The notes below the pieces were generated by a model that searched no databases, was not told where the DNA came from, and saw only the letters and a program-made list of their open reading frames with translations. Made by a program: the position numbers and the translations under genes. A stretch of 50,494 bases of DNA from an uncultured Rhodoblastus sp. GTDB lineage: Bacteria; Pseudomonadota; Alphaproteobacteria; Rhizobiales; Beijerinckiaceae. Positions 17,150 to 26,829 of this stretch are shown one piece after another; position 1 is the first letter of the stretch; the number at the start of each line of letters is the position of its first letter. The stretch is from positions 1 to 50,494 of the forward strand of contig NZ_CAIUXT010000012.1 of NCBI RefSeq assembly GCF_903903185.1, read 5' to 3'.

Positions 17150-17462
17150 TATGGGAGCCTCATACCGACGGACGTCCGGACTCGATTCGTCTTCGCGCGA
17201 AATTTTTCCGCCCATCCCCCGGACAAGGTCCCAAGGAGCAGGCAAAACAATGCTAATGGAGAAAAATCCGTCGTGCAATTGAGCCTTTCGACGCGGTGCA
17301 GCAAATGGCCTAACCTTGACCTTGACTGGCGCTCGGCGAAAGGCTTCGTCGAATAGTCAGGCTTGCGTTTTATCGCCGCCAGCCTGCAAAAACGAAAAAT
17401 GCGCGTATTTTCTAGGCGCCGCGCGCGGCGCCCGCTATCATGGTCTTGTCGAGGAGTGCGCC
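17150..17462. other. Divergent intergenic region between phaZ and the MBL-fold gene
   Basis: A 313-base region without a convincing gene. It contains an 18-base perfect GC palindrome at 17415-17432 and GAGG about 7 bases before the plus-strand start. I see no clear sigma-70 promoter and no FNR or PhaR consensus match. Confidence 0.5.
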
Positions 17463-18107
17463 ATGTCGCAGATCAAGGTAGCCATTGTTCCGGTGACGCC
17501 TTTCCAACAGAATTGCACGATCCTGATGTGTACGGCGACCAACAGGGCCGCCGTGGTCGATCCGGGCGGCGATGTGCCGCTGATCCGTCGCGCCATCGAC
17601 CAGATCGGCGCGAAAGTCGAAAAGATTTTTCTCACCCACGGCCATGCCGACCATGCCGGCGGCGCGGCGGAACTGCGCGAGATTTTCGGCGCGCCGATCG
17701 AGGGGCCGCATGTCGGCGACAAATTCCTGCTCGATGGCCTGGAAGCGGCCTCGTCGATGTTCGGTTTCGCCTGCCGCAACGTTGCGCCGGACCGCTGGCT
17801 CGTCGAGGGCGATGCGGTGACCTTCGGCGAGGCGAGGCTCGACGTGCGCTTTTGTCCCGGCCACACCCCCGGCAGCGTGGTTTTGATCAACGAACCGATG
17901 CAATTCTGTCTGGTGGGCGACGTGCTGTTCGAGGGCTCGATCGGCCGCACCGACCTGCCGGGCGGCGATCATGCGGCGCTGCTCCGCTCGATCGAGAACA
18001 AGCTGATGACTCTAAACGACAACATGACTTTCATCAGCGGCCATGGCCCGCTGAGCACCATCGGCGCCGAGCGGGCGCATAATCCGTTTCTCCAGCGACA
18101 GGCCTGA
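17463..18107 (+). CDS. MBL-fold metallo-hydrolase (glyoxalase II-like)
   Basis: A 214-residue cytoplasmic hydrolase of the metallo-beta-lactamase superfamily. The metal motif THGHADHAGG (HxHxDH) is intact, and further ligands are in CPGHTPGSVV (His), LVGDVLFEGSIGR (Asp) and SGHGPLSTIG (His). The short form without the glyoxalase II C-terminal domain matches the YcbL-like group, whose substrates may be glutathione thioesters or remain unknown. The ATG at 17463 follows GAGG. It is followed by a universal stress protein after 40 bases, which suggests co-transcription. Confidence 0.9.
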   Translation: MSQIKVAIVPVTPFQQNCTILMCTATNRAAVVDPGGDVPLIRRAIDQIGAKVEKIFLTHGHADHAGGAAELREIFGAPIEGPHVGDKFLLDGLEAASSMFGFACRNVAPDRWLVEGDAVTFGEARLDVRFCPGHTPGSVVLINEPMQFCLVGDVLFEGSIGRTDLPGGDHAALLRSIENKLMTLNDNMTFISGHGPLSTIGAERAHNPFLQRQA

Positions 18108-18147
18108 TCGCGCGGCCCGCGCGGTCCAGAGAAAGTGTGTTACAATC

Positions 18148-18969
18148 ATGGCTCTTTGCAACTTACTGGTCCACCTGACCGGCGACGAGAAATCCGACAT
18201 CCGGCTGCGGTTCGCGGTCGATCTGGCGCGCAGCCGGGGCGCGCAACTGACCGGACTATTCGCCCGTATCGCGGCGCCGCATGCGGTGGGGCTGGTGAAC
18301 GAATGGCCGAGCGCCGACTATAGCGCCGCCGCCGCCGCGAACGCCTTGGCTTTCGCCGCCGCGACGCAGGGAATCAAAGCCGAATGGCGGGATCTCAATC
18401 GCGGCGACGAGGCGGAATTCCTCCCGCAATTCGTCGATTTCAGCCGCCATTTCGACCTGATCGTGCTGGGCCAGCCGCGCGGCGACGACCCGCTGACGCC
18501 GGTCGCTCTCGCCGAGGAAGCCATCGTCCAGTCGGGTCGGCCGGTTCTGGTCCTGCCTTTCGCCGGGCAATTCGACCGGGTGGGAACGAGGCCGATTTTC
18601 GGCTGGTCGGATTCGCGCTCGTCGGCGCGCGGCTTTTACGACGGCATGACCCTTGCCCTGGACGGGGCCGAGGCCCTCGTCGTCGGCCTGTCGACCCCCG
18701 GCGATGATCAGGCTATCGCCTATCAGAAGGAGTCCCTGCGTCTCGCCGCCGCCCACCTCGCCTCCCACGGCATCGCGGCGCGGCCCGAGCAATTGGCGCT
18801 GAGCGAAATCGGCCTGATGGACGCTCTGCTCAACCTCGCCGCCGACCACGGCGCCGACCTCCTGTCGATGGGCGGCTTCGGCGGCTGGCGCTATCCGCTG
18901 TTCGCGCGCGGCAGCGGCTCGCGCTACATGCTCAAGCACATGACCCTGCCGGTCCTGTTCTCGCATTAA
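18148..18969 (+). CDS. Universal stress protein, tandem UspA domains
   Basis: A 273-residue protein with two Usp-like halves (about 1-140 and 150-273). The first half has LLVHLTGDEKSDIRLRFAVDLARSRGAQLTGLFAR. The second ends with GADLLSMGGFGGWRYPLFARGSGSRYML-type sequence, a G-x2-G-x(9)-GS signature (GFGGWRYP and RGSGSRY) linked to ATP-binding Usp proteins, and closes with MTLPVLFSH. Usp proteins bind nucleotides and respond to stress; no specific partner can be deduced. It lies downstream of the MBL-fold gene and may be in the same transcript. Confidence 0.9.
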   Translation: MALCNLLVHLTGDEKSDIRLRFAVDLARSRGAQLTGLFARIAAPHAVGLVNEWPSADYSAAAAANALAFAAATQGIKAEWRDLNRGDEAEFLPQFVDFSRHFDLIVLGQPRGDDPLTPVALAEEAIVQSGRPVLVLPFAGQFDRVGTRPIFGWSDSRSSARGFYDGMTLALDGAEALVVGLSTPGDDQAIAYQKESLRLAAAHLASHGIAARPEQLALSEIGLMDALLNLAADHGADLLSMGGFGGWRYPLFARGSGSRYMLKHMTLPVLFSH

Positions 18970-19145
18970 TTGTATTTTTCCAGCCGCGACAAGCGTCGGC
19001 GGACGCGTTTCCCGCGTCAGCCGAAAGGACTTCTCTCGGAGTTCGTCTTCCGACGGGCCTGCGGCCGCGTTCGCTCCCGGGCGTTCCTGCGCGACGGCAA
19101 GACGACCCGGCGCAAGCGGGGCCTTGTTCAAATGGCGCTGAAAGG

Positions 19146-19529
19146 TCACTCGCAGACGCGGATGCGGCGGCGGCCAATGTAATCGCCATTTTCGTCGAAC
19201 ACCGCCCGGCGCTCCAACCAGCAGGCGGGGCCGGGTTCGGGACCGTAATAGGGGCCCTGGGCGGCGGAGGCCGCCGCCGCGCCGAGCGCCAGGCCGCCGA
19301 GCACGCCAGCCGCTGCGGCGGCGCCAGGGTTCCAGCCGCCGCCGCCGGCGCCATGGCCCCAACCGCCGGGACCAGGGCCGGGGCCGGGGCCGCGACCGGG
19401 GCCAGGCCCGGGACCGCGTCCCTGCTGCCAGCCGCCGCCATATTGCGCCTGGGCCGGTTCGGCGAAAGACAGGCCGAGGGTCAGCGCCACCAGCGCGCCC
19501 GCACAGCCGTTTTTCCAGAAAACCTTCAT
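19146..19529 (-). CDS. Small secreted Gly/Pro-rich protein of unknown function
   Basis: A 127-residue protein with a signal peptide (1-28, ending FAEPAQAQ). A low-complexity Gly-Pro tract follows (alternating G-P with R and W, about 30-60), then a hydrophobic Ala/Gly stretch (about 65-85). The C-terminal domain has ACWLERRAVFDENGDYIGRR and ends in RVCE, with two Cys that may pair. The start at 19529 is supported by a strong AGGAGAGAGAG site. I do not recognise the function. The Cys-containing tail resembles small secreted alphaproteobacterial proteins found singly. It diverges from the methyltransferase gene. Confidence 0.75.
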   Translation of the reverse strand: MKVFWKNGCAGALVALTLGLSFAEPAQAQYGGGWQQGRGPGPGPGRGPGPGPGPGGWGHGAGGGGWNPGAAAAAGVLGGLALGAAAASAAQGPYYGPEPGPACWLERRAVFDENGDYIGRRRIRVCE

Positions 19530-19681
19530 CTCTCTCTCCTGCGAAACCTTGCGTCCCGGCTTGAAACCAGCTTGATGCGCAGCATGATGCGATCCGCCTG
19601 AACAATGTCTGAACGCATGACGCCGCATATTGGTCCTTTCAAGACCGAATCGGTTCTTTTCAAGCAAAGCCCGGTCCGCCC

Positions 19682-20593
19682 ATGACGCTCGAACAATCCT
19701 CCGGCGATCTCGCCGCCGACCGCCGCTTTCAATGGGGACTTGGCGCCGCCGGGCAGGGCGACTTCGAAGCCGCGCGCGATCTTTTCGCGCAGACTCTCGA
19801 ACGCGTTCCGATGTGGGCGCCCGGCTGGTTCGCCATGGCGCAGGCGCTCGAATCGCTGGGTCGCCGCGCGGAGGCGGCGGGCGCCTATGAACAGGCGTTG
19901 GCGCTCGATGAGGACGACGCCCAAGGCGCCGCTTTGTGCCTCGCCCACCTTGGCGCCCGCGCGGCCCCGCCAGTTGCGCCGCGCGCCTTCGTCAAAATCC
20001 TGTTCGATCAATATGCGCAGAATTTCGATCGGCATCTCGTCGGCGCGCTCGGCTATCGCGGCCCGGAAATCCTGTGCCAGGCGGTCGAGCGCGCGGCGCC
20101 GGGCAAAATTTTCGCCCATGCGCTCGATCTGGGCTGCGGCGCCGGCCTGTTCGGCGCGGCGTTTCGCGACCGGGCGCGCGTCTTGACAGGCGTGGACCTG
20201 TCGCCGGCGATGATTTTTGAGGCCCGCGAAAAAAATCTCTACGATCGGCTGGCGGCGGCTGAAATCGTCGAATTTCTGCAAGCCGAGCCGGGCTCAAGCG
20301 CCGATTTCGCCGCCGCCGCCGATGTCTTCGTCTATTTCGGCGATCTCGCCCCGGTTTTCGCCGCCGCCGCGCGCGTGCTCGCGCCGGGCGGGCTTCTCGC
20401 CTTCACCGTCCAGAATGGCAAGCGCGAGGGTTTTTCCATTGGCCCCGACCGGCGTTTTTGGCATGGACGCGGCTACGTCGCCGCCTGCGCGCAAGCGAAC
20501 GGGTTCGAGGTCGTGGAAATTTCCGCCGCCTCGACGCGCAAGGATGGCGGCGTCGATGTCCCCGGCTGGGTCGCGGTTCTAAGTCGAGTCTAG
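19682..20593 (+). CDS. TPR-containing class I SAM-dependent methyltransferase
   Basis: A 303-residue protein. The N-terminal part (about 15-90) has tetratricopeptide-like repeats (ARDLFAQTLERVPMWAPGWF, then AAGAYEQALALDEDDAQGA). The C-terminal Rossmann methyltransferase has motif I ALDLGCGAGLFGAAF near 150, GVDLSPAMIFEAREK and VARVLAPGGLLAFTVQ-like residues (RVLAPGGLLAFTVQNG). Substrate unknown. The segment KILFDQYAQNFDRHLVGALGYRGP is common in this TPR-methyltransferase group. No clear operon partner: the upstream gene is divergent, and a long hairpin separates it from the next gene. Confidence 0.87.
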   Translation: MTLEQSSGDLAADRRFQWGLGAAGQGDFEAARDLFAQTLERVPMWAPGWFAMAQALESLGRRAEAAGAYEQALALDEDDAQGAALCLAHLGARAAPPVAPRAFVKILFDQYAQNFDRHLVGALGYRGPEILCQAVERAAPGKIFAHALDLGCGAGLFGAAFRDRARVLTGVDLSPAMIFEAREKNLYDRLAAAEIVEFLQAEPGSSADFAAAADVFVYFGDLAPVFAAAARVLAPGGLLAFTVQNGKREGFSIGPDRRFWHGRGYVAACAQANGFEVVEISAASTRKDGGVDVPGWVAVLSRV

Positions 20594-20687
20594 ACCGGAA
20601 CGAATCGCGGCTTTATTATCGTTCTCCTCGATCGCGTCGCGATCAAGGAGAGTCCCTCGCATCAGCTCGGCGGCGCGTTCGCGTCTA

Positions 20688-20723
20688 ACCAAATCCCGCA
20701 GGTTTTCACCTGCGGGATTTGGT
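20688..20723. repeat. Perfect 16-bp inverted repeat upstream of the CoA-transferase genes
   Basis: ACCAAATCCCGCAGGT, loop TTTC, then its exact reverse complement. It ends 43 bases before the scoA start. Without a T tract it could be an operator, an attenuator-like 5' UTR hairpin or a terminator for the upstream gene. Confidence 0.7.
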
Positions 20724-20766
20724 ATATGGTGGCCGGGCAAAAATTTCCTGGAATAGGGATGAAGAC

Positions 20767-21497
20767 ATGAAGAAAGTTTTTCCGGACGCCAGTTCCGCGC
20801 TCTCAGGGCTGGTGAAGGACGGGATGGTGCTGATGGCCGGCGGTTTCGGCCTTTGCGGCATTCCTGAAGCCCTGATCGAGGCGGTGAAGGAATCGGGCGC
20901 GAAAAACCTCACCGTCATCGCCAATAACGCCGGCATCGATGGGGTCGGCCTCGGCGTGTTGCTGGAGACGCGGCAGGTCAAGAAGATGATCTCGTCCTAT
21001 GTCGGCGAGAACAAGCTGTTCGCCCAGCAATTTCTCGGCGGAGAGCTGGAAATCGAATTCAATCCGCAGGGCACGCTGGCCGAGCGCATTCGCGCCGGCG
21101 GCGCCGGCATTCCCGCCTTCTTCACCAAGACCGGCTATGGCACGATCATCGCCGAAGGCAAGGAAATCCGGGTTTTCAACGACGAACATTATGTCATGGA
21201 GACAGGCCTCGTCGCCGATATATCGATCATCCACGCCTGGAAGGGCGACACCGAAGGCAATCTGGTGTTCCGCAAGACCGCGCGCAATTTCAATCCGATG
21301 ATGGCGACGGCGGGAAAGATCACCGTCGCCGAGGTCGAGCATCTGTTCAGGGCCGGCGAGTTGAACCCGGACGAGATCCACACGCCCGGCATCTTCGTCA
21401 AGCGCATCGTGCATGTGCCGAACCCGACCAAACATATCGAGCAGCGCACCACGCGCAAGCACACCAGCCCGGCCGCCGCCGCCGGAGGAGACATCTG

Positions 21498-21498
<1 letters not shown>
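20767..21498 (+). CDS. scoA: 3-oxoacid CoA-transferase subunit A
   Basis: A 243-residue alpha subunit of a two-subunit class I CoA-transferase that activates acetoacetate using succinyl-CoA (SCOT/AtoDA-like), linking ketone-body and PHB breakdown to acetyl-CoA. Conserved segments are [56 protein letters not shown] and [16 protein letters not shown]. The start at 20767 lies behind a weak purine-rich site (GGGATGAAGAC). It overlaps the B subunit by one base (TGATG), so translation is coupled. Exact CoA donor is inferred from the family. Confidence 0.93.
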
Positions 21499-22139
<641 letters not shown>

Positions 22140-22146
22140 CGCATTA

Positions 22147-22168
22147 CGGCGGGGTTTTCGCCCCGCCG
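22147..22168 (+). terminator. Possible terminator hairpin after scoB
   Basis: CGGCGGGG and CCCCGCCG form an 8-base-pair stem with loop TTTTCG, 7 bases past the scoB stop. No downstream T tract, so termination is uncertain. Confidence 0.45.
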
Positions 22169-22256
22169 CATTCCTGGAGCCGCTCTTGCGGCGATGATTT
22201 CTTGGATTTCTTGAGGATTTTCAGGCAAGACCGCTCCAGCATCGGCGTTGCAAGAG

Positions 22257-23414
22257 ATGATCACGCGGCTCGCGATTTCCGGCTATCGTTCGCTGCGCAA
22301 CGTCCTTCTGGAACTGTCCCAACTCAATGTCGTTTGCGGCGGCAATGGCGTCGGCAAATCCAGCCTCTACCGCTCGATCCGCCTGCTGGCCGACTGCGCG
22401 CAGGGGCGCGCCGTCCGCTCGCTCGCCCTCGAAGGCGGCCTGCAATCGACGTTATGGGCCGGACCGGAAGTTTTCTCGCGCGGCATGAAGCAGGGGAGCA
22501 TCCCGGTTCAAGGCGTCGTGCGCAAAACTCCGGTCAGCCTGCGGCTCGGCTTCTCCTCCGATCTGTGGGGCTACGCCATCGATCTCGGCCTGCCCACGCC
22601 CGATGGGCGCTCCATGTTCAACGCCGATCCGCAGATCAAGGCGGAGGCCATGTGGACGGGCGAAAAGCTGACCCGCGCCAGCCAGTTCGCCCATCGGCGC
22701 GGTCCGTCGGTGCGTTTGCGCGATCCCGCCGGCGCCTGGCGGCAGGCCTATACGCAACTGGCGGGTTTCGACAGCATGATGACCCATTGCGCCGACCCTT
22801 CCGACGCGCTCGACCTATTGCTTCTGCGCGAACACATGCGCGCGTGGCGGTTCTACGACCATTTTCGCACCGACGCCGAGGCGCCCGCGCGCCGCCCCCA
22901 GGTGGGCACGCATACGCCCATCCTCGCCTCCGACGGCGCCGATCTGGCGGCGGCGATTCAGACCATATGCGAAGTCGGGCGCGGCGATTGGCTCGCCGAG
23001 GCGGTGGAGGACGCCTTTCCCGGCTCGAAGCTCGGCGTTGAAACCGAACGCGGCCTGTTCGCCTTGACCATGTTCCAGCGCGGCCTGTTGCGGCCTTTGC
23101 AGGCGGCGGAGCTTTCGGACGGAACCTTGCGCTATCTCCTGCTGGTCGCCGCGCTGCTGACGCCGCGCCCGCCGCAATTGATGGTGTTGAACGAACCCGA
23201 AACCAGCCTCCATCCCGATCTGCTGCCCTCGCTCGCCCGCCTGATCGCGCAAGCCGCGCGAGAGACCCAGTTCATCGTCGTCACCCATTCGCCGGCATTG
23301 ACGCGGGCTTTGCTGTCCGGCGCGGCGGCGCGAGAGATTCGGCTGGAAAAGGAACTTGGCGAAACCATCGTCAGGGATCAAGACGCCGCGCCGTGGCATT
23401 GGCCGGAGCGATAA
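22257..23414 (+). CDS. AAA family ATPase, RecF/OLD-like without nuclease domain
   Basis: A 385-residue ABC-type ATPase. Walker A is CGGNGVGKSS (about 28-36). The signature-like ELSDGTLRYLLL lies near 287. Walker B is LMVLNEPETSLHPD, and a switch-type His is in VVTHSPAL. This arrangement (AAA_21/AAA_15 type) resembles SMC/RecF/OLD-like ATPases; there is no TOPRIM nuclease domain, and no partner nuclease is next door. Function unknown. I chose the ATG at 22257; an in-frame TTG at 22248 is possible. The HAD gene follows after 10 bases, so the two are probably co-transcribed. Confidence 0.88.
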   Translation: MITRLAISGYRSLRNVLLELSQLNVVCGGNGVGKSSLYRSIRLLADCAQGRAVRSLALEGGLQSTLWAGPEVFSRGMKQGSIPVQGVVRKTPVSLRLGFSSDLWGYAIDLGLPTPDGRSMFNADPQIKAEAMWTGEKLTRASQFAHRRGPSVRLRDPAGAWRQAYTQLAGFDSMMTHCADPSDALDLLLLREHMRAWRFYDHFRTDAEAPARRPQVGTHTPILASDGADLAAAIQTICEVGRGDWLAEAVEDAFPGSKLGVETERGLFALTMFQRGLLRPLQAAELSDGTLRYLLLVAALLTPRPPQLMVLNEPETSLHPDLLPSLARLIAQAARETQFIVVTHSPALTRALLSGAAAREIRLEKELGETIVRDQDAAPWHWPER

Positions 23415-23424
23415 GGAGGCTGCA

Positions 23425-24084
23425 ATGCTGTTTCCGCTCTATGTTTTCGACGCCTACGGCACTTTGTTCGACGTGCATTCCGCCGTCGCGCGCCACCGGG
23501 ATTTTTTAGGGCCTTCGGCGGAGCGCCTGTCGCAACTCTGGCGCGCCAAACAGCTCGAATATAGCTGGACGCGTTCGCTGATGGGGGCCTATCGCGATTT
23601 CGACGCCTTGACCCGCGACGCGCTCGATTTCGCCGCCGCGAGTCTTGGCGGCATCCCTGCCGGGGCTCGGGAAAAACTGCTTGGCGCCTATGAAACGCTC
23701 GACGCCTATGCCGACGCCGCGCCGGTTCTCGCGGCGCTGCGGGCGAAGGGCGCAAAATGCGCGATTCTGTCGAACGGAACGCCGAGAGCGCTGGAACGCG
23801 CCGTCCGCTCGGCGGGGCTGGCGGATTTTCTCGACGATTCGCTTTCGGTCGATGCGCTGAAAATTTTCAAGACCGCGCCTGCGGTCTATGAAATGGCTTG
23901 CGCGCGGTATGGCTTGCCGCCCGAAAAAATTTCCTTTCAGTCGTCCAACCGCTGGGATGTCGCCGGCGCGACCAAATTCGGCTTTCGGACCTGCTGGATC
24001 AACCGGACCGGCGCTCCCGACGAATATGCCGATCTGCCGCCAGCGCGGGTCGCCGCGAGCCTGTCGGCATTGGTCGAGGAATAA
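23425..24084 (+). CDS. Type II haloacid dehalogenase (HAD superfamily)
   Basis: A 219-residue HAD hydrolase of the L-2-haloacid dehalogenase group. The nucleophile is Asp9 in YVFDAYGTLFDVHS. Motif II is AILSNGTP, motif III Lys is in DALKIFKTAPAVYEMA, and motif IV is QSSNRWDVAGATKFGF. The SSNxWD signature is typical of haloacid dehalogenases rather than phosphatases. It would hydrolyse 2-haloalkanoates to hydroxy acids, though many family members have other roles. It starts behind AAGGAGG (23413-23419). Its stop abuts the terminator of an antisense small RNA. Confidence 0.92.
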   Translation: MLFPLYVFDAYGTLFDVHSAVARHRDFLGPSAERLSQLWRAKQLEYSWTRSLMGAYRDFDALTRDALDFAAASLGGIPAGAREKLLGAYETLDAYADAAPVLAALRAKGAKCAILSNGTPRALERAVRSAGLADFLDDSLSVDALKIFKTAPAVYEMACARYGLPPEKISFQSSNRWDVAGATKFGFRTCWINRTGAPDEYADLPPARVAASLSALVEE

Positions 24085-24113
24085 AAAGAGGCCGCCGGAG
24101 TTACCCAGCGGCC
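24081..24113 (-). terminator. Rho-independent terminator of the small RNA
   Basis: On the minus strand, GGCCGCTGG, loop GTAACT and CCGGCGGCC form a 9-base-pair stem (one U-G pair), followed by TCTTTTTAT at 24089-24081. The orientation shows that it ends a minus-strand transcript, not the HAD gene whose stop codon it touches. Confidence 0.85.
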
Positions 24114-24171
24114 CAAGTCTAGGGAGGAAACGCCCAAGGAGGGCATGCGGAACGGGCAAAACCCGTTCCAC
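24082..24171 (-). ncRNA. Candidate trans-acting small RNA, alpha-r8/MmgR-like
   Basis: The minus strand holds a complete small transcription unit of about 90 bases. A promoter TTGACG-N17-TAAACA lies at 24207-24179. The transcript would begin near 24171 with hairpin GGAACGGG/CCCGTTCC (loop TTTTG), then a small GCCC/GGGC stem, then an open stretch GCGTTTCCTCCCTAGACTT. It ends in a 9-base-pair terminator stem with a T-rich tail. The open stretch contains TTTCCTCCCT, which I recall as the conserved unpaired core of the rhizobial alpha-r8 (MmgR) family, an RNA linked to PHB accumulation control. The CCUCC core can pair with ribosome sites. No protein-like frame is present. Confidence 0.78.
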
Positions 24172-24178
24172 AAGTCAA

Positions 24179-24207
24179 TGTTTATGCTGCGACGCACAAA
24201 ACGTCAA
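24179..24207 (-). promoter_or_regulatory. Sigma-70-type promoter of the small RNA
   Basis: TTGACG (24207-24202) and TAAACA (24184-24179) are separated by exactly 17 bases on the minus strand. The predicted start is near 24171, immediately before the first hairpin. Confidence 0.75.
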
Positions 24208-24213
24208 GCGCTT

Positions 24214-24228
24214 TGCTGCAATGCACCA
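24214..24228. promoter_or_regulatory. PhaR (AniA)-type operator upstream of the small RNA promoter
   Basis: TGCTGCAATGCACCA contains TGCAATGCACCA on the plus strand and TGCATTGCAGCA on the minus strand. Both fit TGCRNYGCASMA, the consensus I recall for Bradyrhizobium PhaR, the PHB-responsive repressor. The site ends 7 bases upstream of the -35 hexamer. Confidence 0.6.
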
Positions 24229-24368
24229 TAAAATTTTAGGCGCGCCTTAGAGTGTTTGAATAAGTAGCTTATAAATCAAAAAGCTACAAGGAGGCGGCCC
24301 GCGACCGGCCCGCGCCCGGATGGGCGTCCTCTCGCCGCGCTTGTCGCCATGCGGCGGACGATGGACGC

Positions 24369-24692
24369 CTATTGCTGGGAAATCACCCGATATTCCTCGT
24401 CATTATAGCCGCGCTGGATCATGATCGCATGTTCGGCGCCTTTGCTGTCGCGCCATTTCGCCTTGCACAATTGTGGGCCGCATAAAACTTCGGGAAAGCG
24501 GTAGAGCGGCTTGCCGGAATTGATCATTTTGAGGCCATAATTGACATCCGGCTTCCAGCCCTGCGCCAGCAGGGATTCGCGCAATTCGCGATAGCTCTGC
24601 CCGGCGGCCTGTTGTGCGGCGCAGGCGAAGGCGACGAGCGCCAGTGAAAGACCGCAGGCCAGAGCCGCCCCAGTTTGCCGATTCGTCTTCAT
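24369..24692 (-). CDS. Small secreted protein of unknown function
   Basis: A 107-residue protein with a signal peptide (1-31, hydrophobic core LSLALVAFACAA, cleavage near AAGQS). The mature part has SYRELRESLLAQGWKPDVNYG, then FPEVLCGPQLCKAKW with two Cys that could form a disulfide, and a C-terminal IMIQRGYNDEEYRVISQ. It is a single periplasmic domain; I do not recognise a function. The ATG at 24692 follows GGGAG. It starts 20 bases after the aminotransferase stop and is probably co-transcribed with it. Confidence 0.8.
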   Translation of the reverse strand: MKTNRQTGAALACGLSLALVAFACAAQQAAGQSYRELRESLLAQGWKPDVNYGLKMINSGKPLYRFPEVLCGPQLCKAKWRDSKGAEHAIMIQRGYNDEEYRVISQQ

Positions 24693-24712
24693 GCTGTCTC
24701 CCGATGCAGGTT

Positions 24713-26307
<1,595 letters not shown>

Positions 26308-26586
26308 TCAGCCGCACTGCAAGCGCTGCTCTGCGTTCGCCTGCGAGTGCGGCCCGAAGCAATGGTCGGGCGGATCGCGGTGGACAAATTGTCCGATGCG
26401 TCCCGTCCCGGCGCCCGCAGTCGCCCGGGGCTCCCTATCGATCAGCAACACGGGAACCACCTGCGCGGCGACGGGCTTCGGCGCTGCGACCTTGGCCGGC
26501 GGGGCCGGCTGATAAGCAAGCATCGCCAGGCCGCCCAACAGGCCAGTGACCAGGAATAAACGATTCAACGGCGCTGATTGCCTCAT
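26308..26586 (-). CDS. Small membrane-anchored or exported hypothetical protein
   Basis: A 92-residue frame with a hydrophobic N-terminal segment (about 9-25, LFLVTGLLGGLAMLAY), then a Pro/Ala/Val-rich linker (PAPPAKVAAPKPVAAQVVPV) and a polar C-terminus with two Cys (DHCFGPH and LQCG). The start at 26586 has a strong GGAGGAAAAGAC ribosome site, which is the main support. No function recognised. The second half looks less like protein than the first, so a frameshift after residue 50 cannot be excluded. Confidence 0.5.
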   Translation of the reverse strand: MRQSAPLNRLFLVTGLLGGLAMLAYQPAPPAKVAAPKPVAAQVVPVLLIDREPRATAGAGTGRIGQFVHRDPPDHCFGPHSQANAEQRLQCG

Positions 26587-26829
26587 GTCTTTTCCTCCAT
26601 CCTCAAGTCGGGCGCCGTAGATGCGTCCACATGTAATTGCTCTGGATTGCTACAGCAACGTCATGGAAAGCAGCATCACGCCGCCATCCGAAGTGCGCCG
26701 GCCGCCGTCTAAATCGGCTGTGACTTTCTTGCGTTTTTCCTGATCTCGGCCACGCCAACCACTTGACCTGTTTGCGCCGCCGTTATTCGTTTGATAGCAC
26801 TGACGGCGCTCGCGCAGGTGTGACATCGA

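Noticed and set aside
24120..24240. Short plus-strand peptide (28 codons starting ATGCGGAAC) in the small-RNA region
   Set aside because: It is antisense to the hairpins of the RNA, reads through the promoter, and has no domain; the RNA explanation accounts for the structure better.
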